Notes: generated from the sequence alone by a model not told the origin. Positions 1 to 11,858 are shown, counted from the first letter of the stretch. The stretch: 64,000 bases of DNA from Dendrophyllia cribrosa (GCA_024195265.1 JAJLRJ010000008.1:8764488-8828487); one strand, 5' to 3'. Translations and numbers: made by a program.

Positions 1-3000
1 CAACCCAAGAGCTTGCTGATTCACTTCGCCGCCCAGACGGTGGACTGAGAGACATGAAGCATCCACATGGCTGCCCCTTTGAGAATCTGAAGAATCTGTT
101 GCCTCCACAAACCGAGGGCTTCTGTCCATCAAAAGATCCAAACAGACCGTGTTTTGTGTCAGGAGACGAAAGAAACAATGAGAACCAAGGTGAGAATTAA
201 CCGTCGTTTTGTTGAATAAAAAAACTTACAGAAATAGCGATGCGAACAACAGAAAGCCCAAATAGACTTTTGTACATGCATACGACAAACCATCTTTCGG
301 TTGTAAGAAAAGAGTGAAAATGATCGCGGTTTGTCATAGGATACGTGCGTGAGAAAAAATGGCGACTACTAATTTAGTCATTTATCCTTTACCTATTAAC
401 CATGCAATTGACACTCAACAAGAACTTCCTATCACCCTTCTTCCATTTAAGAATAGCAACATGTATAGCAATTGGCAAATTTGTAAAGCTCAGTTTAAAT
501 TGCTAGTGTTTTTCCTTTTTGATAAGAGGGTCCCCAATAGGGTTCTTCAATCTGATAGCACGGGTTGTCCTATACCATTTAACTTAAAGGACATGTGAAA
601 AACGTTTTCTTGCTCAAAACGTTCTTTAAAAGTTTAGTCCTGGCTCAGCCTCAGTCTTCAGTCCAGACTTGGACTTTCCTATAAACCTGATCGAAAAAAA
701 AAAGTTTTTTTTTTAATTAGGTGTATATAAAGAAAGACTGTCCAGTTAATAAACCAAATTAAGACGATTCATTATCGCTAACCCATAGCATAACCCACAA
801 TATACAATATTAACTGCATCATACCTGAAATAAATCACAACATACACGTCTCTGCGCATAAAAGCCAGGCCCAGAATAAGTCAATAATAATTCTAACTAA
901 CCATTTAACGCTAGTATGGTAGAATATCATAAAATGTTATTCTAACATGCCAGCCAGTTCATTCTGTGTTTGGGTTTGTCTTTATTGGTTTGTTGATTTT
1001 GAAGCACCATAAAAAAAATTACGTTACATAAATCCCCTAGAATAAGGGTCTACATGAACGCCATTCTTTCGCCACCTGACATGGCTTTAATGGATATATC
1101 TCGTTTACGTTTCAAGCAATCCGAAAACTCTCTGCTCATCTTATGGGGTGTTTTGTAAGTTTTTGGGTGATTTTTGAGTACGTTTGGGAGGAAATAGTTT
1201 TTCTCAAAGGACTTGTAAAATTAAGAGAAATAAGAAATATTGAAGATTTAGTGAAGTTTTAAAATTAGAATTTGTAGTTAATAATTAATAGACGGACACC
1301 AGGTTAGTCCACTACCAACCTAGGGTGATCTTGCGTGGGTATCAACTGTCTGTTGGTGTTCCAAAAATCATTTTCTTTCTTCTATCCCTTCTTTAAACCT
1401 CTTAAAATTTCATTCAAATTCACGTGTACCCTCGTCTTAACTCATGAATACGCGAAGGGTTGAACAAGTTATAGCAGTAGGACACAATCATTGATGACCA
1501 CGATATGGGGACGGAGTTGGAGGAAGGGGAGGGTGGGTTGTTACACGCAAGGGGTGGGGGGAGGGGCGGTGGAGTAAAAATCCAAGGAGAAAATAGGGTC
1601 GGCAAACATTGAGCCCTCGATATGTAATGGTAACCTGCCTTACCCATGGGGACGGCATTGGAGGGAGGGAAGGGTGGGGAGGTGGACGCAAGGGGTGGGA
1701 GGTTGGTGAAGCAGAAAGTCTAGGAGAGGGGAGGGGATGATGCGAACGTTCCGTATTTGCGAGTTGGCTTTTCTCATCACGGAAAGTCCAATTTTTGTTT
1801 TTCAACCAACAGGTCTCAATTCGATCCACACTCTCTTCGTGCGGCACCACAACCGAATCGCTACATATTTTGGTCAAAAGACCGAGTGGGATGGCGAAAG
1901 GATTTACCAGGAAGCCAGAAAAATCATCGGAGCGCAGCTGCAAGTGATAACATACAACGAGTTCCTGCCGTTACTTTTGAGTAGTAAGAGGGTGGGTTTC
2001 TACAAAACCATTGTTTCCTTCTAATTAGTGGCAGCTAGCATCCCATCCAGGGTGCCCCTCCTGGGTGATGTACAATAATAAATTGTACCCTTATTTGAAC
2101 AGTGGAGAAAAATATGAAAACCAAACAACATTGCAATTTTTTAGGACACAATTCTGCGTGATCCTTGTGCGTAGTAATTCAAGATTACAAGAAAAAATAC
2201 CCTGCGTTTTGAATTTTACAGTTTGATACTGATTGAAATCATATTTACAATTTTTTTTTATGTTTTCTTTTCGCACTATGTAGATCAGCGACTTTAATCT
2301 TAAGCTGCTTAGGGGAAAGACGTTTTTTAACGGCTACAACGCTACAGTTAATGCTCAAATGACCACTGGCTTTTCTGTAGCTGCCTACCGAATGGGACAC
2401 AGCTTGATTCAGGAATGGTTCAAACGCTTCAGTCAAGACGGCTTCGAACACAAATGCGACCATTGTAATAGCCAAGACAAATCAGAATTCCTGCCTATCC
2501 CAGTATTAGACTTTGGTGAACCACAGTACTTATACGACGTTGGCCAGGGAGGTATAGATTCCATAATGAGAGGCTTGATTAAAGACCCAGCAGGGAAGCT
2601 TGACGGGTGAGTTAACAGGAACTTTCTAGAATGCCTAAACTGCGATCAGGCATCCTTTTTACTCTTCCCGCGCTTCCACCAACTTGAAAAGCGGCAAAGC
2701 ATATCTAAGTACTCCTCCGCCTAAATAAACGTACCAGTAGTAGTATTTTAGCAAGCCTAACCGTCTGCTTACCGAAGTGCGTCTATCTACACTGCAAGTT
2801 TGCATGAAGACTGAATCAGGCAGCGTAGATACGGAGAATGAGAGTGACGAGAGTGTAGAGAGAGTGTAAGGGCTGATTTACACGGTATAACTTTGTTGTA
2901 TGCGACACGCTTACGTCATGCTTACGACATGACTTGAGCTGATTTACACGGCGTAATTCGTGTTGTAAGCATGTTGTAAGCATGTTTTAAGCGTGTCGCA

Positions 3001-4753
3001 TGCGACAAAGTTGTACCGTGTAAATCGGCCCTAAGAGACTTTTACAAATGTTCGATAAACCGGAAATATTTTAGAGAAAAATATTTTATTAAATCGAATG
3101 AATTGATGTAATTGTTTTTATTATTATTTAGGCGTTTTTCGTCTTCCGTACAAGAAAACCTGTTTCGAGGCGAAGGTGACCTAGCGGACTTAATGGCCAT
3201 CAACATTGAAAGGGGACGCGAACGTGGTCAACCGGGATACACCACGTATCGCAACTTAGCGTTATGTGGATTGAAAAGGGTAGCTTCATTCGATGACTTG
3301 GAACAAGTTGCCGGCTTTGATCCAACGGACGTGGCAAATCTGAAAAAAGTTTACGATAACGTACGGGATATTGACTTGTTCACTGGAGGTGATTCTTGAG
3401 TAATTATACATACATGTAGCTCTGTACAAAAGTCACGGTGTTTGAGAGAACGCGGCCATAACTACATCCTACCCAGTGTCCGCACTGAACGTTTTTTAAA
3501 ACGCTCTTTTGTAAATAGATGTCTTTTTAATTTTACATAGAGTTAGTCAATTTTATTACATTTAACGCTCATTAATTTTTAAGGATTTTATTTTTTATAT
3601 ATTTTGTCTGTTTGCTGAGTGACTGTTATTTTATTATCATTATTGTTATCATTATTATTATTATTGAACTTGAGAATTTTCGGAGTACTTCCCCCTCTTT
3701 TTATTGATTGACTGATTTTTTTTATATTTATTTGTTTATTTGAATTTGTAACGTAACCTTCATTTGCTGTTCCCTTCTCAGGAATGCTGGAGCCTGCCGA
3801 TCCCCATGGAGGCGTCCTTGGACCAACCTTTCAATGCGTGATAGCCGAGCAGTTCAAGCGTCTCAGAGTCGGAGATCGCTTTTGGCATGAAAACGCTCCC
3901 GACGCTCTGTTGCACACTGAACAGACAGCATTCACGCCTTGCCAGCTAGAACAACTCAGAAAGACGTCCTTGGCCAAGATAATCTGCGACAATGGCGACA
4001 ACATTCCCAAAATTACCAGGAGGGTGTTGCAGCAATCTGACATAAGGGTGTCTTGCAACGACCTACCAAGAGTTGAACTTGAGCCATGGAAACCAGGCTT
4101 CCAGTGTAACAACAAAAAGCCCGGGTAAGTGATTGGTCTTGCTAAATGAATAAATAAATAAATCCTTTATTTACCCTCGGCAGTGCTTATAGCACAAGCG
4201 CTAGTGGGACCGAGCATTCAAATTAAACATAACATTTTTTAAAAATCCCAACTGGCAGGAGGCAAACCAGTTGGTTATTTTAACTCGTGGATACGCCAAG
4301 CGTTAAAGGAGTTGCAGCATTTGAGTAAAACTTTTATCGATCGCTCGCTCAATCGGCTGTAAACATTGAGCCCGCGCGATATGTATTGGTCACCTGCCGT
4401 ACCATGGGGACGGCATTGGAGGGAGGGGGAGCGTGCGGAGTAGGACGTAGCGCGGGTGGAGGGCAGGGGGTGGGGGGGAACAAACTGCATAGGAAAGGGA
4501 GGGTCCGAAATGTGCAGAATCTTTTGTTTTGAGCGTTTCATACATTCACATTCACGAGTTGGCTCACAGGAGCCTTTGATTGATAGTTTCAAAGTACACG
4601 TATTGCCTTTGATGCAAATGCAACTTCCAGTTGCGGCTTTTTCAATTGTTAATAAAAATAAGACATATTAGCTAACCTTTATTCTACTGTATCTGCTGCA
4701 GAGTTGTTCATGATGCTAACGATGATCACAATGAAGCACATGCTGAGTTTTAA
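1..4753 (+). CDS. Animal haem peroxidase (peroxidasin/myeloperoxidase family), 3' part of gene
   Basis: Six coding exons read as 1-189 (continues upstream), 1813-1991, 2284-2606, 3132-3388, 3782-4124 and 4702-4753, all with GT-AG introns and matching phases. About 447 C-terminal residues are visible. The first exon carries GDERNNEN, whose Arg matches the catalytic distal Arg of this family. Exon 2 has [12 protein letters not shown] and [13 protein letters not shown]. Exon 3 has YRMGHSLIQ, whose His matches the proximal haem ligand. The distal His and calcium-binding Asp lie upstream of the window. The domain is complete to its end ([10 protein letters not shown], then [11 protein letters not shown] in exon 5). 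The protein closes with a short acidic His/Asp tail and shows no von Willebrand C domain as in classical peroxidasin. Such enzymes use H2O2 to oxidise halides or tyrosines, usually outside the cell or in vesicles. Family assignment is strong; the subfamily is not resolved. Confidence 0.93.
1049..1422 (+). repeat. Dispersed repeat, family R1, copy 1
   Basis: About 370 bp in the peroxidase intron that match, in inverted orientation, 6788-7166. Shared blocks include the segment around TTAATAATTAATAGACGGAC and the segment reading GTTGGTGTTCCAAAAATCAT, with scattered substitutions and small indels. No coding potential was seen. It is probably a non-autonomous transposon or part of one. Confidence 0.75.
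1437..1740 (+). repeat. Dispersed G-rich repeat, family R2, copy 1
   Basis: It starts with TTAACTCATGAATACGCGAA and runs through AACATTGAGCCC and CATGGGGACGGCATTGGAGG into a G-rich stretch. A related copy in the same orientation lies at 4280-4530, in intron 5 of the same gene. The G-rich module is duplicated inside this copy (about 1503-1560 and 1644-1705). Confidence 0.65.
2871..3031. mobile_element. Harbinger-like MITE with 3-bp TAA target duplication
   Basis: A 161-bp element in intron 3 of the peroxidase gene. Its arms begin GGGCTGATTTACACGG and end CCGTGTAAATCGGCCC, and the inverted similarity continues inwards through CGACACGCTTA / TAAGCGTGTCG. It is flanked by TAA on both sides, the target-site size used by PIF/Harbinger transposons. 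There is no ORF, so it is non-autonomous. Confidence 0.75.
4280..4530 (+). repeat. Dispersed G-rich repeat, family R2, copy 2
   Basis: Second copy of the 1437-1740 repeat, in intron 5 of the peroxidase gene and in the same orientation. It shares TTAACTCGTGGATACGCCAA, AACATTGAGCCC and CATGGGGACGGCATTGGAGG with copy 1. It is preceded by an AAATAAATAAATCC stretch and a short palindromic AGCACAAGCGCTAGTG segment. Confidence 0.6.
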
Positions 4754-5215
4754 ATAGCGAATCAAGGAAGACAGAAGACAGACGTAAGCTCGATTTCCAC
4801 ACCCTTGTTAAGACACGAATTAATCGTAGATTAGACGAAACATGTATTGTGATTTGTAAAATTCTGCACAATTTAGATTGTACACCACCTTTAACGCTCG
4901 GGATCTGCTGCTAGGGATTTTTAAACTTTTACTGAGTAGTATTTTAAAACTTTTAAACTTTCACTGCTTTAGATTTGAAAACTTTTACTGCTGGGATTTA
5001 AACTTGAAATCAGACCATCGAAAGATAAAAACGACTAGTATATATAGGTTTCTTTTGTTCACAAGTTGTAGTTAGCGACGCATTATATCTATACTGATCG
5101 GGGTGGCTCTCTTCCCCTCTCCCTTGCCATAAGACAATGGTTGCAGTCTACGTTGTAATCAGTATTTTAAACTAAAAAGTTAACTGGAATAAAGTAACTG
5201 AAACATTAATTGTTG
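4754..5215 (+). terminator. Probable 3' UTR and poly(A) signal of the peroxidase gene
   Basis: AT-rich non-coding sequence after the TAA stop. A canonical AATAAA lies at 5188-5193, about 435 bp downstream of the stop. No better signal was seen closer. Confidence 0.5.
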
Positions 5216-6787
5216 TTTGATTATGTTCTAGTATCTCGCGAGTAATAATTAGAGGATTTATATATACATCATATAATGTGACCGCGCTAATAAAACCGAT
5301 AGCTCCACCATGCGGAACTTCAACAATAAATCTTTAACAACTACGTCAGTACAATTTTAAAAGTCGGATGCTCAAAGTAGCATTTAGCTAATCGAGGTGG
5401 GATAAGCGTCAACCTTTGATTTTTAGCTTATTATAAGGGTGGCGATTAGCTACTTTCAGACTTAAGCTTTCAATTAGCGGAGACAAAGAAAGCTCGGATA
5501 ACGTTCAATCCCAGATTGACCTAATCGGCTTTCGAAGATTCAGGGACTGTTTTCCTTTTACTGCATAATATATCATAGGTTTAACGCCCCTGAGGAAAAG
5601 GTAGCGCTAGAAACGTCAGTTTTTGAATGTCTTTACGGTGACCAAATTATGGTTATCAACTTAGTTGATGAAACCAATTTGCCATGTTTCACTCCCCCAC
5701 CGATCCAGCACCACGGGTTTTTTTGCTGCGGAACGAGCGCAGCGAGTGAAGAGCAATATAATCAGGATTTAAGAGAAATATATGAGAAAAAAATATAAGC
5801 TACGAAAAAAAGTTGTCGAAGGAGCGAAAACTGTGAGACATGGTGATAGGACCGTTGGATGGCAAAGATTTTCGAAGATTGTACGGGATAAAAGACATTT
5901 ATTTTGAAATCACTCCGACAGTGGTCGATGAGAATAACTGAGCTGAGCGCGTGGGGACGCGAAACCTGAGCTGAGCGCGTGGAGACGCGAACACGATACG
6001 GCTAGCTAGTAACGCAACATACTCAACTCAATAGTTAACCCCTAGTCAACCTAAATTTTCACACCTACCTCGTGGTGAACGCGTCCTTAGCTCAATATTC
6101 TACAGACATTGCAAGAACTTGATGCGTGAATTAACAAAATTAGTCTTAATATCAGCTGGAGTTTTCGTCGATTCATCCCGTTTACATTTGCTTTGCTTCC
6201 CCTCAAAAAACGAAAGACAAAATTCTGAATACCAGTGAGACGATAAAACAGCATTACTACAACAAATTCAACGCAGCAATTACTATCTTTTGGATACACT
6301 AGTTTAGAAAACTAATCTAAAGGAAGGGAGGTTAGGGAGGTCCTCCTAGTCCTTTTCTCCTCCTTTGATATTCTTACTCGCTCTAAACCCCATCCCCCTC
6401 ATCACCGTCCCCTCATCCCCATCCCCATCCCCCTAATCCCCGTCCCTCTCGTCCCGATCTCCCTCATCACCGTCCCCCTCATCCCCATCTTGATGAGAAT
6501 AAATATCCGCAGTTGGCTTAAAGCAAAAGTAAACATATTCTTTAACAACTCTCCAATAAGCGCCCCCTCCCCCCTCCCAAAAAAAAAAGGAGAAGCAGAA
6601 GAAGAAGAAAAAAAGAGAAGATGCATCGAGGAAGCGCCACGCTATTGTTGTTAATATTGACGAATGGGAGGCTTATTCCAGCGGTGGGGAGGGGGCGGGG
6701 GGCGGGGGGCGGGGGGGGGGGGGGGGGTGGGGGGTGGACGACAGTTCCAGTTCCTAGCTTATCTTAAGTTGGGACTCATCCTAAATT
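5216..6787. other. Intergenic: no gene seen; short tandem repeat and poly(G) tract
   Basis: No ORF with recognisable protein. A 27-bp unit beginning CTGAGCTGAGCGCGTGG is present twice (about 5939-5993). A C/T-rich stretch (6390-6490) repeats CCCCATC-like units. A long G run with few interruptions covers about 6690-6735. Confidence 0.5.
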
Positions 6788-7166
6788 TGAATGAAATTTT
6801 AATTAAGAGGTTTAGAGAAGGAATAGGAGAAAGAAAATGATTTTTGGAACACCAACAGACAGTTGATACCCACGCAAGAGCACCCCAGGTTGCTAGTGGA
6901 CTAACTTGGTGTCCGTCTATTAATTATTAACTACAAATTCTAATTTAAAAACTCCACTAAATCTTCAATATTTCTTATTTCTCTTAATTTTACCAATCCT
7001 TTAAGAAAAACTATTTCCTCCCAAACGTACCCAAAACTCACCCAAAAATTTAAAAAACATCCCATAACATAGATTCATGGGATGAGCATAGAGCTTTTGA
7101 ATTGCTTGAAACGTGAACGAGATATTTCCATAAAAGCCATGTCAAGTGGCGGAAAAATGGCGTTTA
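6788..7166 (-). repeat. Dispersed repeat, family R1, copy 2 (inverted)
   Basis: Reverse-complement counterpart of 1049-1422, with the same blocks (GACGGACACC becomes GGTGTCCGTC, and so on). It is directly followed by an R3 repeat at 7180-7740, so R1 and R3 may be modules of one larger element. Confidence 0.75.
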
Positions 7167-7179
7167 GGTTAAGTCCCGC

Positions 7180-7740
7180 CTTAAAGCAAATCGGCTTTCA
7201 TATGACGTCATAAAAATTCAAAAAATCTAAACTATACATCCTACAACGCTATTTCTAACATGGTATGAAAATACCAGTGTTTAAATCCTTCACAAAAAGT
7301 TTCAGGTTTTAACGATGTTTCGCTTCCGATTTGTAAAGGTTTGAAATGTGTCACGCAATTCGTCACGCTATTTTCAGTTGGTAGTTATTTTTGCATTATA
7401 GATTCTTGTAAGCTGATTTTATGGAACTTTTAATGAATCCAATCTTTTGTGATGAGATTTTTGGTGCAATTAAGACTTTGAAGTTTTGGCCGCCATGTTT
7501 GTGTTCCTAAGTGGGACACAAAGATGGCCGCTCCATATATTTTTACTAAAAATGACCAATACCCGTTCGTCTATAACTCTTGAACGCAATGCTCTTGGGC
7601 TAAAAATTTGGCCCAGATGTGTAGTTTTAAACTCTCTACAATTCCATAAACGTTTTGGAATTGAAATCTGTTTTATAATGCTCTTGAATTTTGATATGAC
7701 GTAAGTGCAAACCAGCAATAGTCGCCGCAGACATGTCAGG
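7180..7740 (+). repeat. Dispersed repeat, family R3, copy 1
   Basis: About 550 bp matching 32120-32700 in inverted orientation. Shared landmarks are ATGACGTCATAAAAATTC, CGTCACGCTATTTTCAGTTGG-like sequence, ATGGCCGCTCCATA and AACTCTCTACAATTCCATAA. Neither copy has coding potential. Confidence 0.75.
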
Positions 7741-8261
7741 TCATATCGAGATAAGAAAAAAAGATTATTAATCTAAAATTGTTTTAGCATTTTTGCAACG
7801 GAACTTACGAATAGAAAGAAACGCAGGTCACAGGGGGTCAGTATAAAAAGAAAATTCTACGTTGCGATTTTTCTAACTGTTTATAGTGAATTTTTACAGT
7901 TCCGCGTTCTATGCAGATGAAGAGAACATCTCAGTTGGAAGTCCATAGAACAGGCGTAAACAGGAACATCTAACCGAATGAGGCGTCCTTGGCCTTTCGT
8001 CAAAAAAAATATCGTTTATTTGGCTTTCTTACCATTACTTTAAATAGTCTGTTAGCATGTCTAAATAAACGGAAAAACAAACCGTTAATAAAGACACCGA
8101 AGGGACCACGGAAATATGAATAACGTAATTTGAGCGTTCTATTGTTCTTACGGAAAACTGCAGTAAATTATCACATCTATTAAACCCTACCAAGACAGTA
8201 AATAATTATGAATAGACAAAAGCATATGTTCAGCTATGTTTAGTATATGCTTACGCGGCTA

Positions 8262-8565
8262 AACCACAGAATACAGGGCCACGTTTTACTGTATGCCAAA
8301 CGAGCTGGCTCGTTTGGTTCGTTTGCTCTCCACTGCCGAGCCAAACGAGCCAAACTAGCCACCAAATACATAGACCCAATAATTTAACGAGCATATTTAT
8401 ATTTCTCGCTATTAAGTCCACTGCCGAGCCAAACGGGCCAGCAAATACATAGACCCAACATTGTAGCGAGCATATCATTTATTTCCCGTTCTTTACTCCA
8501 CTGCCGAGCCAAATGAGCCAGCTCGTTTGGTATATGGTAAAAAGTGGCCCTGCATTCTGTAGTTG
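8262..8565. mobile_element. MITE with about 50-bp inverted ends and internal tandem repeats
   Basis: The ends are inverted copies: ACAGAATACAGGGCCACG on the left and GTGGCCCTGCATTCTGTAG on the right, continuing through CCAAACGAGCTGGCTCG. The core holds about 2.4 imperfect copies of an 80-90 bp unit starting TCCACTGCCGAGCCAAACG (8330, 8418 and 8497) and containing AAATACATAGACCCAA. There is no ORF. The CAGGG termini suggest a hAT relative, but no 8-bp target duplication was seen. Confidence 0.65.
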
Positions 8566-8764
8566 TGCATTTGAGCAAATTTTAACCCTTGGAATTGGCC
8601 AAATTGTCCGTATCAACGAAGTTTACTGACTTTGTATGAGATTGTTTTAGTCTTGACGGGAAAAACTGTCAATTGTTCGGCCGATACCAACAACTGTCCG
8701 TAATAACAGGGGGTCCGTATTAAGCGGGGTTCGACTGTATTCAGTTAATTTGACGGCAGTCATC

Positions 8765-9775
8765 CTAGAAGCTTATCCAGCCATTCGAGTGGTGATTGCT
8801 AACGACCGCAATTGAACTCGATCGGCTCCTCACTTCAGCGAATTCGGCAAACTCGTCTTCCATTTCAGTATCCGCGCTGTTATTGGGCGCTGTGGTGTGA
8901 GGTAGCAGGACACCAGCTGCCAAAGGCGATGGAATAGCGGCAGGAACCCTGGTTTGGTTAAACTGCGTAGGATCCGACGCACTCCTTATAGTACGATATT
9001 CGGCAACTTGTTGCAGCGTTTTGTTTCGAACGGGCCGTGTCAATGGAGGAAACACCTCTTGACTAGATTTGAACTGAATGACATCCGTATCATGCGGGCT
9101 AAACTCTTTTGGCGAAATTATTGCACCATTGCAGTGTAATTGTCCACTTTCCGAAGACACCTCTGCTGATTTCATTTCATACCCGTCTTCGGCTATGCCG
9201 TTAAAAAACGTGTTATTTCGTTTATCTCCAGTTGCACACGGTGAATGCTTTTCATTGCCATTTGACGCACCACGGGCCATTGATGCTTGGTAGCATTCGT
9301 AGTTGATAATAAAAGCCAGAGACAGCGCCTTGAAAGCTTCTTTCGCCTTGGCTTTGCTCTCACAGGTAAAGACAAATGCTTTGAAGGGATTCTCCGGTTT
9401 CTCACGTGCAACAAACACAAACGCCTTCTCGTAGAACTTGTCGGTGTTACAGAATGTAATTTTATCGATAGGGAAACTGGCGACCAGCTTACCACAAGCC
9501 TTGTCAATGACGCTCAGGCTCTTCGAGCACAAAGTTAAAATCATTTTCTTCTGCGTTTTAGCGTTGGCTTTTCTCTTCAGTTGGTCAAACACTTGGGCCA
9601 CGGGTTTTTCAGTATTTCCGCTACCCGTCCCGTTCGCGTAAGCTACGTCTGTGGACCCATTGTAGCGCACAAAGAATTGAACCCCAGCTATTATGCGGTC
9701 CTTCTCGTCTGCTTCACTGCCTGTGATTTTCTGGTGTTCTTTTCGAGCAAACTTCGGACTTGGTTTGGAGAACAT
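8765..9775 (-). CDS. PTB-domain endocytic adaptor, LDLRAP1/ARH-like, paralogue A
   Basis: An intronless 336-residue ORF with an ATG start (MFSKPSPKFARK). Residues about 28-170 form a PTB/PID domain: AGVQFFVRYNGST, then ILTLCSKSLSV, the strand pair DKITFCNTDK and KAFVFVA, and the C-terminal helix EAFKALSLAFIINYE. The tail is low-complexity except for E306-R316 (EDEFAEFAEVR). That fits the [DE]n-X-FxxFxxxR pattern by which ARH, epsin and beta-arrestin bind the AP-2 beta2 appendage. The protein ends in WISF, a WxxF motif of the kind that binds the AP-2 alpha appendage. The inferred role is linking NPxY-type receptor tails to clathrin/AP-2 at the plasma membrane. The PTB region is about 80% identical by eye to the gene at 18354-19445. 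The tail is shorter: it stops where the paralogue continues for about 20 residues. The PTB call is strong; the ARH-like call is inference from the motifs. Confidence 0.85.
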   Translation of the reverse strand: MFSKPSPKFARKEHQKITGSEADEKDRIIAGVQFFVRYNGSTDVAYANGTGSGNTEKPVAQVFDQLKRKANAKTQKKMILTLCSKSLSVIDKACGKLVASFPIDKITFCNTDKFYEKAFVFVAREKPENPFKAFVFTCESKAKAKEAFKALSLAFIINYECYQASMARGASNGNEKHSPCATGDKRNNTFFNGIAEDGYEMKSAEVSSESGQLHCNGAIISPKEFSPHDTDVIQFKSSQEVFPPLTRPVRNKTLQQVAEYRTIRSASDPTQFNQTRVPAAIPSPLAAGVLLPHTTAPNNSADTEMEDEFAEFAEVRSRSSSIAVVSNHHSNGWISF

Positions 9776-11858
9776 TCTTTTAAAACCCTTTTACTTCTTT
9801 AAATATCTTTTGCATTTGACGAGCTGTGTCCGATGACCTTTAAAAAAAAACTAAATAAATGAGATTAATCACGCGCTCTTTGAACTCATACATAGCTCCC
9901 CCGACGATAAAAAGTATATCCTGTTTCTAGTTTCTAGGAATCGAAATCACGACAATGGAATGATCGACATTAGCACGCAAATGGAGATGAAAGACAACGT
10001 ATCGCTTTGACCCTTTCAAGCCTCCGTCGCGCCATCATGAAGTACCCAAAATGCGGCCATTCAAAAAAGTCCCTAAGCGTGACTTCCATGATAAAAAATG
10101 TTTTGCTGCGTAGCACGCACGTTGAATGATAATATTGAAATTTTGTTAAGATCGAGTGCTGAAAAAACTGGCTGTCTTTGTAATAGTTTTTCAGCACTCG
10201 ATCTTAACTAAATTTCAATGACTTCATGACGTCCATTTGGTGCTGTAATTTGTTTCTTGACATTTTGCATACTTTTTTCTCTTATTTCGATATCTCCCGG
10301 TTTTGGAAGGGAAAGGGTTAGTTGCCGAAATGTTGGCCATTAAAATATAAATGAATCAGCCGGCGCTCATTGCCGAAATACCATGTAACATAAAATTTTT
10401 GCGGGTTTAATTTTTGAGGATTTTTCGGATTGCCCTCGATCCGCAAAAATACGTTCCCGCACTAAAAACTTTCGCAGAATAATTCTCCGCAAAATAACTC
10501 CCTTCAATCAAATAAGAACTCAACCTTTTAATATATTAAAAATTGCGTTAACTGGGACGATATCGAACGTAAGTGATTACTGCAGTCTGCATTACTCCGC
10601 AGTGTGCATAACTTTGACTTAATTGGTAAATAAATAAAAATAAGAACTTTAACATTGGTTTTTAATAGAAAGCTGACAACAGTTCCTTTTTGTTTGATTG
10701 TTGTTGCTGTATCACCTTCGAATATTTAATAGAATTCAGTGAAATGTCTCTAAGCAGAGCGACAAGTAATAAAAGCGTTAAAAACATTAAGTTTCCTTCT
10801 TGATAATGTTCTGCTGCTTGAATAGGAAATTGCAAAAATTAGTTCCCAGCAGAAATTTCAGTCATCTAAAACCGCAAAAAATTGTTCCCGCAAATCACAA
10901 AAAATCGCAGCTAATCCGCAAATTAAACTACCGCAAAAATGCCATGCTACAGTTTCGTTTCATTGCACTTTAAGTAATGTCTAGCTGGAGCATCCCTTCA
11001 CTTAGAGATCCGGCAAAACCGAACCAGTGCCTGTGGACCTCTACATGAGTTTTCTAAACGGGAATGGCAGGGATAACCACGTGATCAACATTTTCCCGCC
11101 ATTTTCCACGTTTGGCGTGTACAGTTTCAAGTCTTTCAACGCAAGGACGACTATTTTCCTGTTCATCAATGGGCGGGTATTGCAGTGAGCCACCTGATAC
11201 CAGACTGTAACGTTCTAAAATTTCAATAACGACCAGTAGAAAGTAGTCGCTAATTTTACAATTCTTTTCAATCCCGTTCATTTTGCAGTGTCCACAGTAT
11301 AACGGTACTTCCTTCCCCACTCAGCCCACCCCTCGAAGACGTCGAACCCACCTCCACCCCGGGACGAGAGACTTTCATATAAAAATGACAGGGGTGCTCG
11401 TCGCACCTTTAAAGGTCAAATGAACCAAAAATTTGAAATTTTTTCTTTATCCATTTAAACGTTAAAAGAAACCATAATAAAGCAAACTTACGCAAAATGT
11501 TTTCTTCCTGAGCCTTTAAGGAAGTTACATAGCTAAAAGCACGAAGATTTCCGAAGGCTTCACGAAAACGTTTCTGAAATGGCCGCGCACTACAAGTGGT
11601 AGGATTGGTAAGGATTGTGACGTCACTATTGGTGAGCCAACCTCATTCCCAGTGTCCTCTCTCCTGGCGAATACTGAGTATTCGAGTATTCTAGCTTGTG
11701 TATATTCTTAAAACTTAAAGATTTCTACTGTTTTCGCATTGAAAATGGCCGAGGAGCTCGAACCTGTATTTTGGTAGGAAACGAAGAGCTTTGAACGACG
11801 AAATATTGCTTCGAGAAACTTCATCTGTTTATACAATAGATTTTTTTAACGAAGATAA
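9776..11858. other. Upstream region of PTB gene A and intergenic DNA
   Basis: Just upstream of the ATG the sequence AAGGTCATCGGACACAGC resembles the leader of the paralogue (AAGGCCATCGGTCACACC), so the shared 5' end is not only coding. Beyond that no gene was seen. One hairpin element at 10134-10219 is listed separately. An 88-codon minus-strand ORF at 11054-11320 shows no family. Confidence 0.45.
10134..10219. mobile_element. Short hairpin MITE
   Basis: An 86-bp near-perfect palindrome. The left arm reads GTTAAGATCGAGTGCTGAAA and the right arm TTTCAGCACTCGATCTTAAC, around a spacer of about 15 bp. No target duplication is obvious. Confidence 0.6.

Larger units (their letters stand above)
190..1812 (+). 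other. Intron 1 (visible) of the peroxidase gene
   Basis: Non-coding sequence between GTGAGA donor and CAG acceptor. A 79-codon ATG ORF at 359-598 shows no recognisable domain and is not called as a gene. The 3' half holds two dispersed repeats described separately (1049-1422 and 1437-1740). The second is G-rich and contains two related blocks that read ATGGGGACGG, near 1505 and 1645. Confidence 0.6.

Noticed and set aside
359..598. 79-codon ATG ORF in the first peroxidase intron
   Set aside because: No domain, inside an intron of a well-supported gene, and no splice or regulatory support.
11054..11320. 88-codon minus-strand ORF
   Set aside because: No recognisable domain; the end (KRGKWRENVDHVV) looks like translated repeat sequence rather than a protein family.
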